A stretch of 35,534 bases of DNA from Candidatus Anaerofilum excrementigallinarum (GTDB lineage: Bacteria; Bacillota; Clostridia; Oscillospirales; Ruminococcaceae). The notes under the pieces are model-generated. The model saw only the letters and a program-made list of their open reading frames with translations. It was not told the DNA's origin and searched no databases. The DNA lies in assembly GCA_019115305.1 (NCBI GenBank), contig DXDW01000226.1, forward strand, positions 1 to 35,534, in the 5' to 3' direction. The position numbers and the translations under genes are program-made. Shown one piece after another: positions 1 through 6,258 of the stretch (positions within the stretch are counted from its first letter, which is position 1; each line of letters opens with the position of its first letter).

Positions 1-30
1 CATATGTCACAAAGAAGAAAGGAAATCGCC

Positions 31-663
31 ATGCGGGAAATCCCGGATTCCAACCAAATCGATCAGCTGGTGCGCCGCCATCGCCTGGCCGACTGCTTCA
101 CCCGCCTGCCCCAGCAGCTGCGCCTGTTCAGCTACCAGCGGGGGGAGCTGCTCAACTATCGCCAGGGCCCCGACGCCTATATCCTTTTTCTGGTCCAGGG
201 CAGCCTTTCCATCTATGCCCAGCGGGACGACGGCAGCCGCTATCCCATCCAGCGGCTGGAGCCGCCGGGAGTGCTGGGGGATATGGAGTTTGCCGGCTAT
301 CGCTCTCCCAATTTCATCATCGAGGTCCACCGGCCGGCCCTCTGCCTGGCAGTACCTCTGGCGAGCCAGCGGGACCAGCTGGAAAAGGACGCCCGGTTTC
401 TGCGGTTTTTGCTGGGCTCTCTGGCCCAAAAGATGGCGGTGATGGCCCAGAATGAGGCCGACTGCCAGACGGTGGAGCAGAAGCTGCTGACCTATCTGGA
501 AAGCCTGCCCGCGGGCCAGATCATGCCCGGGGTGGAGCACACCTGCTTTCAGCTGCACTGCAGCCGCCGCCAGCTGCAGCGGGCCCTGAAAACCCTGCTG
601 GAAGGACAGATCCTGGAAAAAACCGGCCGGGGACGCTATCGGCTGCGGCGGCCAGCCCCTTGA
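31..663 (+). CDS. Crp/Fnr-family transcriptional regulator
   Basis: A 210-residue protein with a cyclic-nucleotide-binding-like beta-roll (about residues 30-120; ILFLVQGSLSIYAQ and GVLGDMEF are typical of the fold), a long dimerisation helix and a C-terminal winged helix (LHCSRRQLQRALKTLLEG, then ILEKTGRGRYRL). This is the Crp/Fnr layout, closest in feel to YeiL-type regulators. The ATG at 31 is preferred over the in-frame ATG at 4 because AAAGGA (18-23) sits 7 bases before it. The effector is unknown; there is no cysteine cluster of the Fnr type at the N-terminus. The stop codon overlaps the -35 box of the next gene's promoter, so this is the last gene of its transcript. Its upstream neighbours lie outside the window, so its target cannot be inferred. 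Confidence 0.85.
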   Translation: MREIPDSNQIDQLVRRHRLADCFTRLPQQLRLFSYQRGELLNYRQGPDAYILFLVQGSLSIYAQRDDGSRYPIQRLEPPGVLGDMEFAGYRSPNFIIEVHRPALCLAVPLASQRDQLEKDARFLRFLLGSLAQKMAVMAQNEADCQTVEQKLLTYLESLPAGQIMPGVEHTCFQLHCSRRQLQRALKTLLEGQILEKTGRGRYRLRRPAP

Positions 664-689
664 CAAGGCGCGGTAGACCGTGCGATAAT
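660..689 (+). promoter_or_regulatory. Sigma-A promoter of queT
   Basis: TTGACA (660-665), an 18-base spacer and GATAAT (684-689) with an extended -10 TG at 681-682. The predicted start is near 696. The -35 overlaps the stop codon of the upstream Crp/Fnr gene. It gives queT its own transcript with a leader of about 115 bases. Confidence 0.65.
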
Positions 690-721
690 AATCGATAGCC
701 ATTTTGGCTGAAAGAGCAACT

Positions 722-807
722 TAGGATTTTAGGCTCGCTGGCTTTTGCCAGACCCACCCTTGCCGGACCTCGCGGCGCCGGAAGGGTAAAATCTAGCCGC
801 GGGAGAA
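722..807 (+). promoter_or_regulatory. Candidate preQ1 riboswitch (pseudoknotted queT leader)
   Basis: A three-way junction can be drawn by eye. The outer helix pairs 722-731 with 787-795, with one bulged G. A hairpin pairs CTGGC (738-742) with GCCAG (747-751). A second hairpin pairs CCCTT (757-761) with AAGGG (782-786) and CCGG (763-766) with CCGG (778-781). The loop of the second hairpin (769-775, CTCGCGG) pairs over seven bases with CCGCGGG (797-803), whose last three bases begin the Shine-Dalgarno GGGAGAA (801-807). Such a pseudoknot would hide the ribosome binding site. preQ1 riboswitches commonly precede queT; class III is the one described from Faecalibacterium and relatives. The class is not assigned here because I compared no covariance model. 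Confidence 0.65.
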
Positions 808-811
808 TTGT

Positions 812-1330
812 ATGATGAAAACTGATAAGCTCGTCCGCTGCGCCCTCATCGCTGCCGTCTATGCGGCGGTATGCCTGGCGCTTCCCTTCCTCAGCTACGG
901 CCCGGTGCAGATCCGCTTCTCGGAAGCCCTCACCTTGCTGCCGGTGCTGATGCCCGAAGCCGTGGTAGGCCTGACTCTGGGATGTTTTTTGGCCAACCTC
1001 ATCGGCGTGTTCATGGGCACCACCATGGCCGTGGATGTGGTGTTCGGCACGTTGGCCACTCTGCTGGCTGCCCTGGTCACCCGCCGGCTGGCTTCTGTGC
1101 GCATCAAGGGGCTGCCTTTGCCCGGCATGCTGCCTCCGGTGCTGTTCAACGCCCTGATCGTGGGCGCCGAACTCACCTGGCTGTATTCGCCCCAGTTCAC
1201 CGCCGCCCTGTTCGGCTTCAATGCCCTCACCGTGGGCCTGGGCGAGCTGGTTGCCTGTCTGCTGGGCGTGGCGCTGGTCTTTGTCATCGAGCGCAATCCC
1301 GCGCTGAAAAATCGTTTTACCGGGGCCTGA
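812..1330 (+). CDS. queT: QueT-type queuosine-precursor transporter (ECF S component)
   Basis: A 172-residue, very hydrophobic protein of the QueT family, the substrate-binding (S) subunit of an energy-coupling-factor transporter. It is thought to import preQ1 or a related 7-deazaguanine for queuosine synthesis in tRNA. Family-typical features are the N-terminal LIAAVYAAVCLALPFLSYG helix, the QIRFSEALTLLPVL segment, and about five to six membrane helices. The general EcfA/A'/T module is not in the window, as expected for group II ECF systems. GGGAG (801-805) lies 6 bases before the ATG at 812; ATG 815 is a possible alternative. The leader forms a candidate riboswitch over this ribosome binding site. 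A HAD hydrolase gene follows after 31 bases and is probably co-transcribed. Confidence 0.9.
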   Translation: MMKTDKLVRCALIAAVYAAVCLALPFLSYGPVQIRFSEALTLLPVLMPEAVVGLTLGCFLANLIGVFMGTTMAVDVVFGTLATLLAALVTRRLASVRIKGLPLPGMLPPVLFNALIVGAELTWLYSPQFTAALFGFNALTVGLGELVACLLGVALVFVIERNPALKNRFTGA

Positions 1331-1361
1331 TTCGCCCCTTGGGATAACAGGAGGAAAAGGT

Positions 1362-2012
1362 ATGGCGGCCATCGAGCTTGTCCTGTGGGACTGGAACGGC
1401 ACTTTGCTGGACGACGTGCAGCTCTGCCGGCAGGTGCTCAACCAGATGCTGGCCGAGACCGGCTGCCCCAATCAGTTCGATACCCGGGGGTACCGGCGCA
1501 TCTTCGGTTTTCCGGTACAGGAGTACTACCGCAGGGCCGGTTTCGATTTTTCCCGCCATTCCTTCGAGGTCCTGGCCCAGCGGTTCATGGACCTTTACAT
1601 CCCCGCCAGCTTCGGCTGTCCTCTCACCCCCGGCGCCCGGGGCGTGCTGGCGGCGCTGGAGCAGAAGGGGCTGCGGCAGGTGATCCTGTCCGCTTCCCCC
1701 CTCGATACCTTGCAGGCCCAGACAGAGCATCTGGGTGTTCAGGGCTTTTTTGATAAGTTGCTCGGCCTTTCGGACATCTACGCCAAAAGCAAGGTGGAAC
1801 TGGGAGTGAACTGGATGGCCCAGTCGGGCATCGACCCCTCCCGGGCGGTGATGATCGGGGACACCGTCCACGACGCCGAGGTGGCAGCCGCCATGGGGGT
1901 GCAGTGCGTACTGTACAGCGGCGGACACCAGCCGCCGGCCCGCCTGGCCGCCGCCGGCTGCCCGGTAATCCCCCGGCTCAGCCGCCTGCCCGGCATGCTG
2001 GATACATTGTGA
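1362..2012 (+). CDS. HAD-superfamily hydrolase with DWNGT motif I
   Basis: A 216-residue HAD hydrolase resembling phosphoglycolate phosphatase-like enzymes. Motif I is WDWNGTLLDD (nucleophile D10); the second acidic position (residue 12) is Asn instead of the usual Asp. Motif II is the LSASP segment, motif III a Lys in AKSKVELG, and motif IV IGDTVHDAEVA (GDxxxD). The helical cap lies between about residues 15 and 85. The start is supported by AGGAGG (1349-1354). It shares the queT transcript and is followed by a strong terminator. The substrate is unknown; a role linked to queuosine precursors is only suggested by position. The D-to-N change in motif I is seen in a recognisable subgroup of HAD proteins from anaerobes, so it is probably not a sequencing error. 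Confidence 0.85.
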   Translation: MAAIELVLWDWNGTLLDDVQLCRQVLNQMLAETGCPNQFDTRGYRRIFGFPVQEYYRRAGFDFSRHSFEVLAQRFMDLYIPASFGCPLTPGARGVLAALEQKGLRQVILSASPLDTLQAQTEHLGVQGFFDKLLGLSDIYAKSKVELGVNWMAQSGIDPSRAVMIGDTVHDAEVAAAMGVQCVLYSGGHQPPARLAAAGCPVIPRLSRLPGMLDTL

Positions 2013-2020
2013 ACCATCCG

Positions 2021-2075
2021 CAGCGCAAAGCTGCCCGGCCTTTTCACAGGGCCCGGGGCTTTGCGCTGCTTTTTT
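2021..2075 (+). terminator. Rho-independent terminator after queT-HAD
   Basis: CAGCGCAAAGC (2021-2031) pairs perfectly with GCTTTGCGCTG (2058-2068), with extra GC pairs inside, followed by T2070-T2075. Confidence 0.9.
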
Positions 2076-2159
2076 GCAAAAAAGGCAAAATTTTCTGTAA
2101 CAAACCCCCGGGCCGGGGACACATATAAGCAGAAGCCAAGAAAAAGGGAGGTGACCGCC

Positions 2160-2627
2160 GTGGAGGACCTGCAGCAGCTCTATCGCCAGTGCAGGCCGGA
2201 TATCTACCGATATCTGCTGCTGCTCACCCGCAGCCCTGCCGCCGCCGAGGACCTCACCCAGGAGGTGTTCCTCACGGCGCTGCAAAAGCTGCCTGCCTTC
2301 CGGGGGGCCTCCACCCCCCGCACCTGGCTCATCGGCATCGCCCGCAACCACTACCGCAGCTGGCGGCGGGCCCAGAAGCTGCATTTGCCTTTGGAGGATG
2401 CCCCCCTCCATGCTCCGGCCTTTGGCCCGGGCTATGAGGACTGGCAGCTGGTGCTGGAGCGGATGAACGCCCTGCCCGAGACCAGCCGGGAGGTGGTGCG
2501 GCTGCGGGCCGCGGGTTTTTCCTACGCCGAGATCGGCGAGGTGGTGGGCAAGAGCGAAGCCGCCGCCCGGGTGCTGTTTTTCCGGGCCAAACAAATGCTG
2601 AAGGAGGGGACCGACTATGACCAATAA
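2160..2627 (+). CDS. ECF-type RNA polymerase sigma factor
   Basis: A 155-residue extracytoplasmic-function sigma factor. Region 2 spans about residues 5-70 (YLLLLTRSPAAAEDLTQEVF, then FRGASTPRTWLIGIARNHY). Region 4 lies at the C-terminus with the helix-turn-helix AGFSYAEIGEVVGKSEAAAR. The GTG at 2160 is chosen because GGGAGGTGA (2146-2154) lies just before it; no in-frame ATG fits. The stop overlaps the start of the anti-sigma gene by 11 bases, so the two are translationally coupled. A TGTAAC at 2096-2101 resembles ECF -35 elements and may mark autoregulation, but no convincing -10 was found. The inducing signal is unknown. Confidence 0.92.
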   Translation: MEDLQQLYRQCRPDIYRYLLLLTRSPAAAEDLTQEVFLTALQKLPAFRGASTPRTWLIGIARNHYRSWRRAQKLHLPLEDAPLHAPAFGPGYEDWQLVLERMNALPETSREVVRLRAAGFSYAEIGEVVGKSEAAARVLFFRAKQMLKEGTDYDQ

Positions 2628-3840
2628 AACTACCGACCTCTGCGCTCTGGTGCGGGAACTGCTGCCCCTGTATGCCGACGGCGTGTTGGAGGAGCAGGCC
2701 AGCCTCCAGGTGCAGCAGCATCTGGCGGGCTGCCCCGCCTGCCGCCGGGTGCTGGAAGATGCCGGTGGGGAATTGCCGCCCCTGCCCACTCCTTCCGCCG
2801 AGGGAGAAAAGCGGCTGTTTGCCCGGCTGCGGCGTACCCGGCTCAGCGCTTACTGGCTGCTGAGCCTGCTGGTCTGGCCCACCTGTATGGGGCTGATGCT
2901 GCTCACCAGCGGCCTTGTCTCCACGGTGCCCTGGCTGTTTCTCGGGGCATTTGTCCTCACGCTGCTGGGGGCAGGCTGGGCCCAGCTGGCCGGGGGCGCC
3001 GCGGCAGCCACGGTGCTTTTCAGCTTTGTCCAGCTGGAACTGGTGCCGGGATGGTTTGTGCTGCCCTGGACGGCAGGCTGCCTTGTTTTGGGCGGGCTGG
3101 CGGGCCGGTGGGTGCTGCGCCGGGGCTGGCGTCGATGGGCCGGAGCCCTGGCCATTGCCGCCGGGGTGGGGGTCTGCTTCTCCTTTTCCGGCACCCCCTG
3201 GGGGATGCTAGCCTTTCAGAATACCATCACCGAATATGTCCAGCAGAAATACGGCGACCGGGTGGTGCTCCATGCCCCCCGGTACGACTGGCTCAAAACC
3301 GGCAGCTTTTCCATGGCGGCCCACAGCGCCGATGATTCCAGCGCCACCGTCACCACCTATTTCAGCCTGAATAAGGACGGCACCGTGTGGGACGATTACA
3401 GCTTCCGGGTGGGGCTGACTTTGGAGCAGCAGGTGGAGGATATTCTGGAAGGCATGCTGCGGGCAGTCACCGGCCGCACCGACTGGCACGACCTTTACCT
3501 CACCGCCTACATCGACGCCGACACCGCCCAGCTGGAGCAGCTGCCCCTCAACGCAGTCTACGACGGCTCCTTCCCGGTGGCGGTGGAGGTGAGCTGGCAA
3601 GGCCCGGAGGAGGGCTTTGCCAGCGCCGAATCCTTTGCCGAGGCCCTCTGGCCGGTGGTAGACCAGCTGCAGCAAAGCGGATTGCCGGTGGAAAAGGCCC
3701 GGGTATACAGCTTTGAGCCCGACGGCAACACCCTCTGGCTGGCCGATCTGGAGCTGCCGGTGGACAGCGCCGCCGACCTGGCCGCCGCTGCCAGCCGGGG
3801 CCCGGCCCCCGAGACCGGCTACCAGCCCTGGCTGGAATAA
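2617..3840 (+). CDS. Zinc-finger membrane anti-sigma factor
   Basis: A 407-residue protein that should hold the overlapping ECF sigma factor at the membrane. Its N-terminus has the zf-HC2/ZAS signature H35-x3-C39-x2-C42 (QQHLAGCPAC), with C9 as a possible fourth zinc ligand. About four membrane helices follow (roughly residues 80-190), then an extracytoplasmic domain of about 210 residues (200-407). I do not recognise that domain. Most single-helix anti-sigmas are much shorter, so the multi-helix core and large outer domain suggest sensing of an envelope signal. AAGGAGGGG (2601-2609) lies 7 bases before the ATG. Release could be by proteolysis or conformational change; the sequence does not tell. 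Confidence 0.85.
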   Translation: MTNKTTDLCALVRELLPLYADGVLEEQASLQVQQHLAGCPACRRVLEDAGGELPPLPTPSAEGEKRLFARLRRTRLSAYWLLSLLVWPTCMGLMLLTSGLVSTVPWLFLGAFVLTLLGAGWAQLAGGAAAATVLFSFVQLELVPGWFVLPWTAGCLVLGGLAGRWVLRRGWRRWAGALAIAAGVGVCFSFSGTPWGMLAFQNTITEYVQQKYGDRVVLHAPRYDWLKTGSFSMAAHSADDSSATVTTYFSLNKDGTVWDDYSFRVGLTLEQQVEDILEGMLRAVTGRTDWHDLYLTAYIDADTAQLEQLPLNAVYDGSFPVAVEVSWQGPEEGFASAESFAEALWPVVDQLQQSGLPVEKARVYSFEPDGNTLWLADLELPVDSAADLAAAASRGPAPETGYQPWLE

Positions 3841-3842
3841 GG

Positions 3843-3871
3843 TTGTTCCGCTGTGATCGATGTGGTAAACT
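3843..3871 (+). promoter_or_regulatory. Probable sigma-A promoter of the 3918 gene
   Basis: TTGTTC (3843-3848), a 17-base spacer and TAAACT (3866-3871) with an extended -10 TG at 3863-3864. It begins just after the anti-sigma stop codon. Confidence 0.45.
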
Positions 3872-3917
3872 GGATATAAAAAGCGGCCCTCCGGCTGCTG
3901 GGGAAGGGAGAAGAACT

Positions 3918-4511
3918 ATGGAAGAAAAGAAGAAAAAACGCGCCCTGGGCGGCCCGCTGCTGGGACTGGTATTGCTGGCGGCGATCGTGGCGGATATTTT
4001 TGTGGCCATCGGGCTGCAGTGTCTCTTTGTACACACCATCCCGGCCCCTCTCACCGAGTCCCGGCTGGCCGAGCAGAGCTATTTTGAGGGCTGCGAGATA
4101 CTGGACATCGCGGGCTCCATGCCGGTGAGCTCGAAAAAGGGGCAGAGCACCCCCAACTGGGTGCTCTACCGGGACCAGGAAGGCCAGCTGAAAGTGGTGC
4201 GCATCCGCTGGAACCTTTTCGTGGGCCGCTATCGCATCGACGGCTTTTCGGCCACCGACGTGCCCCAAGGGGACAGCTGTGTGGTGACCATGGGGGATTT
4301 TCTGGGTAAAAATGAGATCACTGTGAAGGACCAGTGCGACATCGTTCAGACCCGCATCCAGGGCGGCAGCTGGCAGCAGTCCCACGGCCAGACGGCCCTG
4401 GGAGTGTTGGTGCTGGTCCTGCTGGTGCTGGAATCCACTCTCTGGAACTGGCTGCAAAACCGGCGCCAAAAAGAAAAACCAGCCAAAAAGCAAAAGGCAG
4501 TTCACAAATAA
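3918..4511 (+). CDS. Two-helix membrane protein of unknown function
   Basis: A 197-residue protein I do not recognise. A basic N-terminus (MEEKKKKRAL) precedes a membrane helix at about residues 12-36. A soluble segment of about 125 residues follows, and a second helix (about 165-181, LGVLVLVLLVLESTLWNWL) ends in a Lys-rich tail. Both termini are therefore probably cytoplasmic and the middle extracytoplasmic. The ATG at 3918 is chosen because GGGAG (3906-3910) lies 7 bases upstream; reading from further upstream would add a non-hydrophobic extension without a ribosome binding site. It follows the sigma/anti-sigma pair by 77 bases with a likely promoter of its own, so any link to that pair is unproven. 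A terminator follows. Confidence 0.7.
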   Translation: MEEKKKKRALGGPLLGLVLLAAIVADIFVAIGLQCLFVHTIPAPLTESRLAEQSYFEGCEILDIAGSMPVSSKKGQSTPNWVLYRDQEGQLKVVRIRWNLFVGRYRIDGFSATDVPQGDSCVVTMGDFLGKNEITVKDQCDIVQTRIQGGSWQQSHGQTALGVLVLVLLVLESTLWNWLQNRRQKEKPAKKQKAVHK

Positions 4512-4517
4512 AACGGC

Positions 4518-4556
4518 AAGGCCCGCTCCTGCATCGCTTGCAGAGGCGGGCCTTTG
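4518..4556 (+). terminator. Probable terminator hairpin
   Basis: AAGGCCCGC (4518-4526) pairs with GCGGGCCTT, and the inner CTGCA pairs with TGCAG. The T tract after the stem is short, so efficiency is uncertain. Confidence 0.6.
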
Positions 4557-4628
4557 CAGTGGAGCAAAACCTACAAAAAAGCGATAAAAACTTTGGCAGA
4601 CAGCGCGCAAAAACATGATTCTATCCCG

Positions 4629-4657
4629 TTGACACAGTGAAAAAATTCCCGTATAGT
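4629..4657 (+). promoter_or_regulatory. Near-consensus sigma-A promoter of the duplicated lipoprotein
   Basis: TTGACA (4629-4634), a 17-base spacer and TATAGT (4652-4657), with AT-rich flanks. The predicted start is near 4664. This is among the strongest promoters in the window and suggests high constitutive expression. Confidence 0.8.
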
Positions 4658-4729
4658 AAAAGTAGGATAACTGGTGAAGAAAAGTATTGATGCCAGTGTA
4701 TATTTACAGTGTAAAAGGAGATGAAACAG

Positions 4730-6088
4730 ATGAAACGCAGCGTGTATATGGTTTCGGCAGTTTTGGGTTTGGCCCTGCTTCTGGGTGGCTGTGCCCCCAG
4801 CGAGGAGCAGCAGCGGGAAAAATGCCTGGCGATCGAAAACGAGGTAAACGCCATGGCCCCGGCGCTGCGTGAGATGGAGGGCAAGATCGTGGTGGAGGTG
4901 GCCGGACAGCAGCAGGAGACATCCGTCACAAGCTCCCACTGGCTGCTGGATGAAGACAACTGGGCTTCCGTCAACGAGGTGGCCGGCCAGCAGACCATTT
5001 ATCTCTGCCGGGAGGGCGAGAGTTACCGCTTTAGCTCCCTGGGGCTGGAGGAGTACGACCTGGACACCGGCAGCCTTTGGGCAGAGCAGTCGGTGACAGA
5101 GCTGGAATATGTGGGCACCGAGAACGCCGACGGCCAGCAGCGCATCACCTGGCGGCTGCCGGATGAAGTGCTGGAGGAGGAGTGGCAGCAGACCATCGAG
5201 GGGCTGCCCGAAGAAGTGGTGCCCACCATGGACAAGACGAGCAGTGTAGAGTTTGTCTACTGCCTGGACAAGGAGGGCAACCTGATCCAGCTGGAGACCC
5301 GGCGCCAATCCGGCAACGAGCGGCAGGCCGGGGAGAATACGGTGTCGGCCACCACTACCTCCACCAATATCTGGACCTACGCCCCTGTCACCGCCGAAGA
5401 GGCCCAGGCCAAGATCGACGAAATTTGGCAGCAGATCTCCGACCCCCTCACCCTCTACCGCCAGGCGGTGGCCATGACAGAGGCCTGGGAGGCTGTGCGG
5501 GTGGAAAGCGAGATTACCCTCACCGACGCCTGGGAGGACCAGCAGACCCAAACCGTCACCACTTCCAGCCAGTGGTATATCGACGCCGACAACTGGGTGA
5601 CGGTCTCCCAGCAGGACGGCCAGCAGACTTCCCTGGTCTGCCGGGAAGGTACGGCCTATCTGGTCACCCCAGGCGGCAGCATGGAGACCACGGCGGACGG
5701 CTCCCTCTGGGGCGAGTACAGCCTGGAGGACATGGAATTTGTGCGGCAGGATGTGAACGACAGTTTGCAGTATGTGGTGATGCAGGTGCCCGCCGACAAG
5801 CTGCAGGCCGACTGGGAGAGCCAGCCCACGGTGCAGCAGATGACCGAGGAACAGCGGGCGGGGCTGCCCCGGCCGGTGGCCCGGCAGTACACCTTCCACC
5901 TGAATAAGGTGGGGCAGCTGAGCGAGCGGGACGAGACCATCGACTTTGAGTATGAAAAGCGGCTGGAAGGCGGCGGTACCGCGGCGGCCACCCAGCGCCA
6001 GCAGACTACCAGCAGCTACACCGTTATTGCAGCCGAGGATGCCCAGGCCAAGATCGACCAGATCTGGCAGCAGGCCACCGGCGACTGA
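4730..6088 (+). CDS. Lipoprotein with two tandem homologous domains
   Basis: A 452-residue exported lipoprotein: a hydrophobic signal peptide ending in the lipobox LLLGGC (lipidated C21). The mature part is an internal duplication, about residues 35-240 and 245-452. Equivalent landmarks in the two halves are DEDNWASVNEVAGQQT against DADNWVTVSQQDGQQT, GSLWAEQSVTELEYV against GSLWGEYSLEDMEFV, and the closing EEAQAKIDEIWQQ against EDAQAKIDQIWQQ. The fold is probably an LppX/LolA-like or DUF6612-type beta half-barrel, by analogy only. The ATG at 4730 is preferred: AAGGAG (4715-4720) is 9 bases before it but directly abuts the ATG at 4721. The gene stands alone between its own promoter and terminator. 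Function unknown. Confidence 0.8.
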   Translation: MKRSVYMVSAVLGLALLLGGCAPSEEQQREKCLAIENEVNAMAPALREMEGKIVVEVAGQQQETSVTSSHWLLDEDNWASVNEVAGQQTIYLCREGESYRFSSLGLEEYDLDTGSLWAEQSVTELEYVGTENADGQQRITWRLPDEVLEEEWQQTIEGLPEEVVPTMDKTSSVEFVYCLDKEGNLIQLETRRQSGNERQAGENTVSATTTSTNIWTYAPVTAEEAQAKIDEIWQQISDPLTLYRQAVAMTEAWEAVRVESEITLTDAWEDQQTQTVTTSSQWYIDADNWVTVSQQDGQQTSLVCREGTAYLVTPGGSMETTADGSLWGEYSLEDMEFVRQDVNDSLQYVVMQVPADKLQADWESQPTVQQMTEEQRAGLPRPVARQYTFHLNKVGQLSERDETIDFEYEKRLEGGGTAAATQRQQTTSSYTVIAAEDAQAKIDQIWQQATGD

Positions 6089-6111
6089 ACTCAACATTTG
6101 GTATCATTCGC

Positions 6112-6150
6112 GCCCGCCCCGGGATGTTTTCCCCGGGGCGGGCATTTTTT
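6112..6150 (+). terminator. Rho-independent terminator
   Basis: GCCCGCCCCGGG (6112-6123) pairs with CCCGGGGCGGGC (6132-6143), followed by ATTTTTT. Confidence 0.92.
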
Positions 6151-6212
6151 GTGGAAAAGATTTGCCGCCGAAATTGTCGCCGAAAAGCCCGCCCGGAGAG
6201 AAAAAGGCAAAC

Positions 6213-6245
6213 AAAAAGCCCCCGGCCCGCAAAGGGGCCGAAGGC
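6213..6245 (-). terminator. Terminator of the yfhO-tex transcript
   Basis: On the minus strand an 11-pair stem with two G-U pairs (GCCTTCGGCCC with GGGCCGGGGGC) closes a six-base loop and is followed by TTTTT. Confidence 0.7.
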
Positions 6246-6258
6246 ATAATGAAAAGGA

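Noticed and set aside
3843-3917. N-terminal extension of the 3918 membrane protein with a CxxC motif
   Set aside because: The CDRCG piece lies upstream of the only ribosome binding site and overlaps the predicted promoter.
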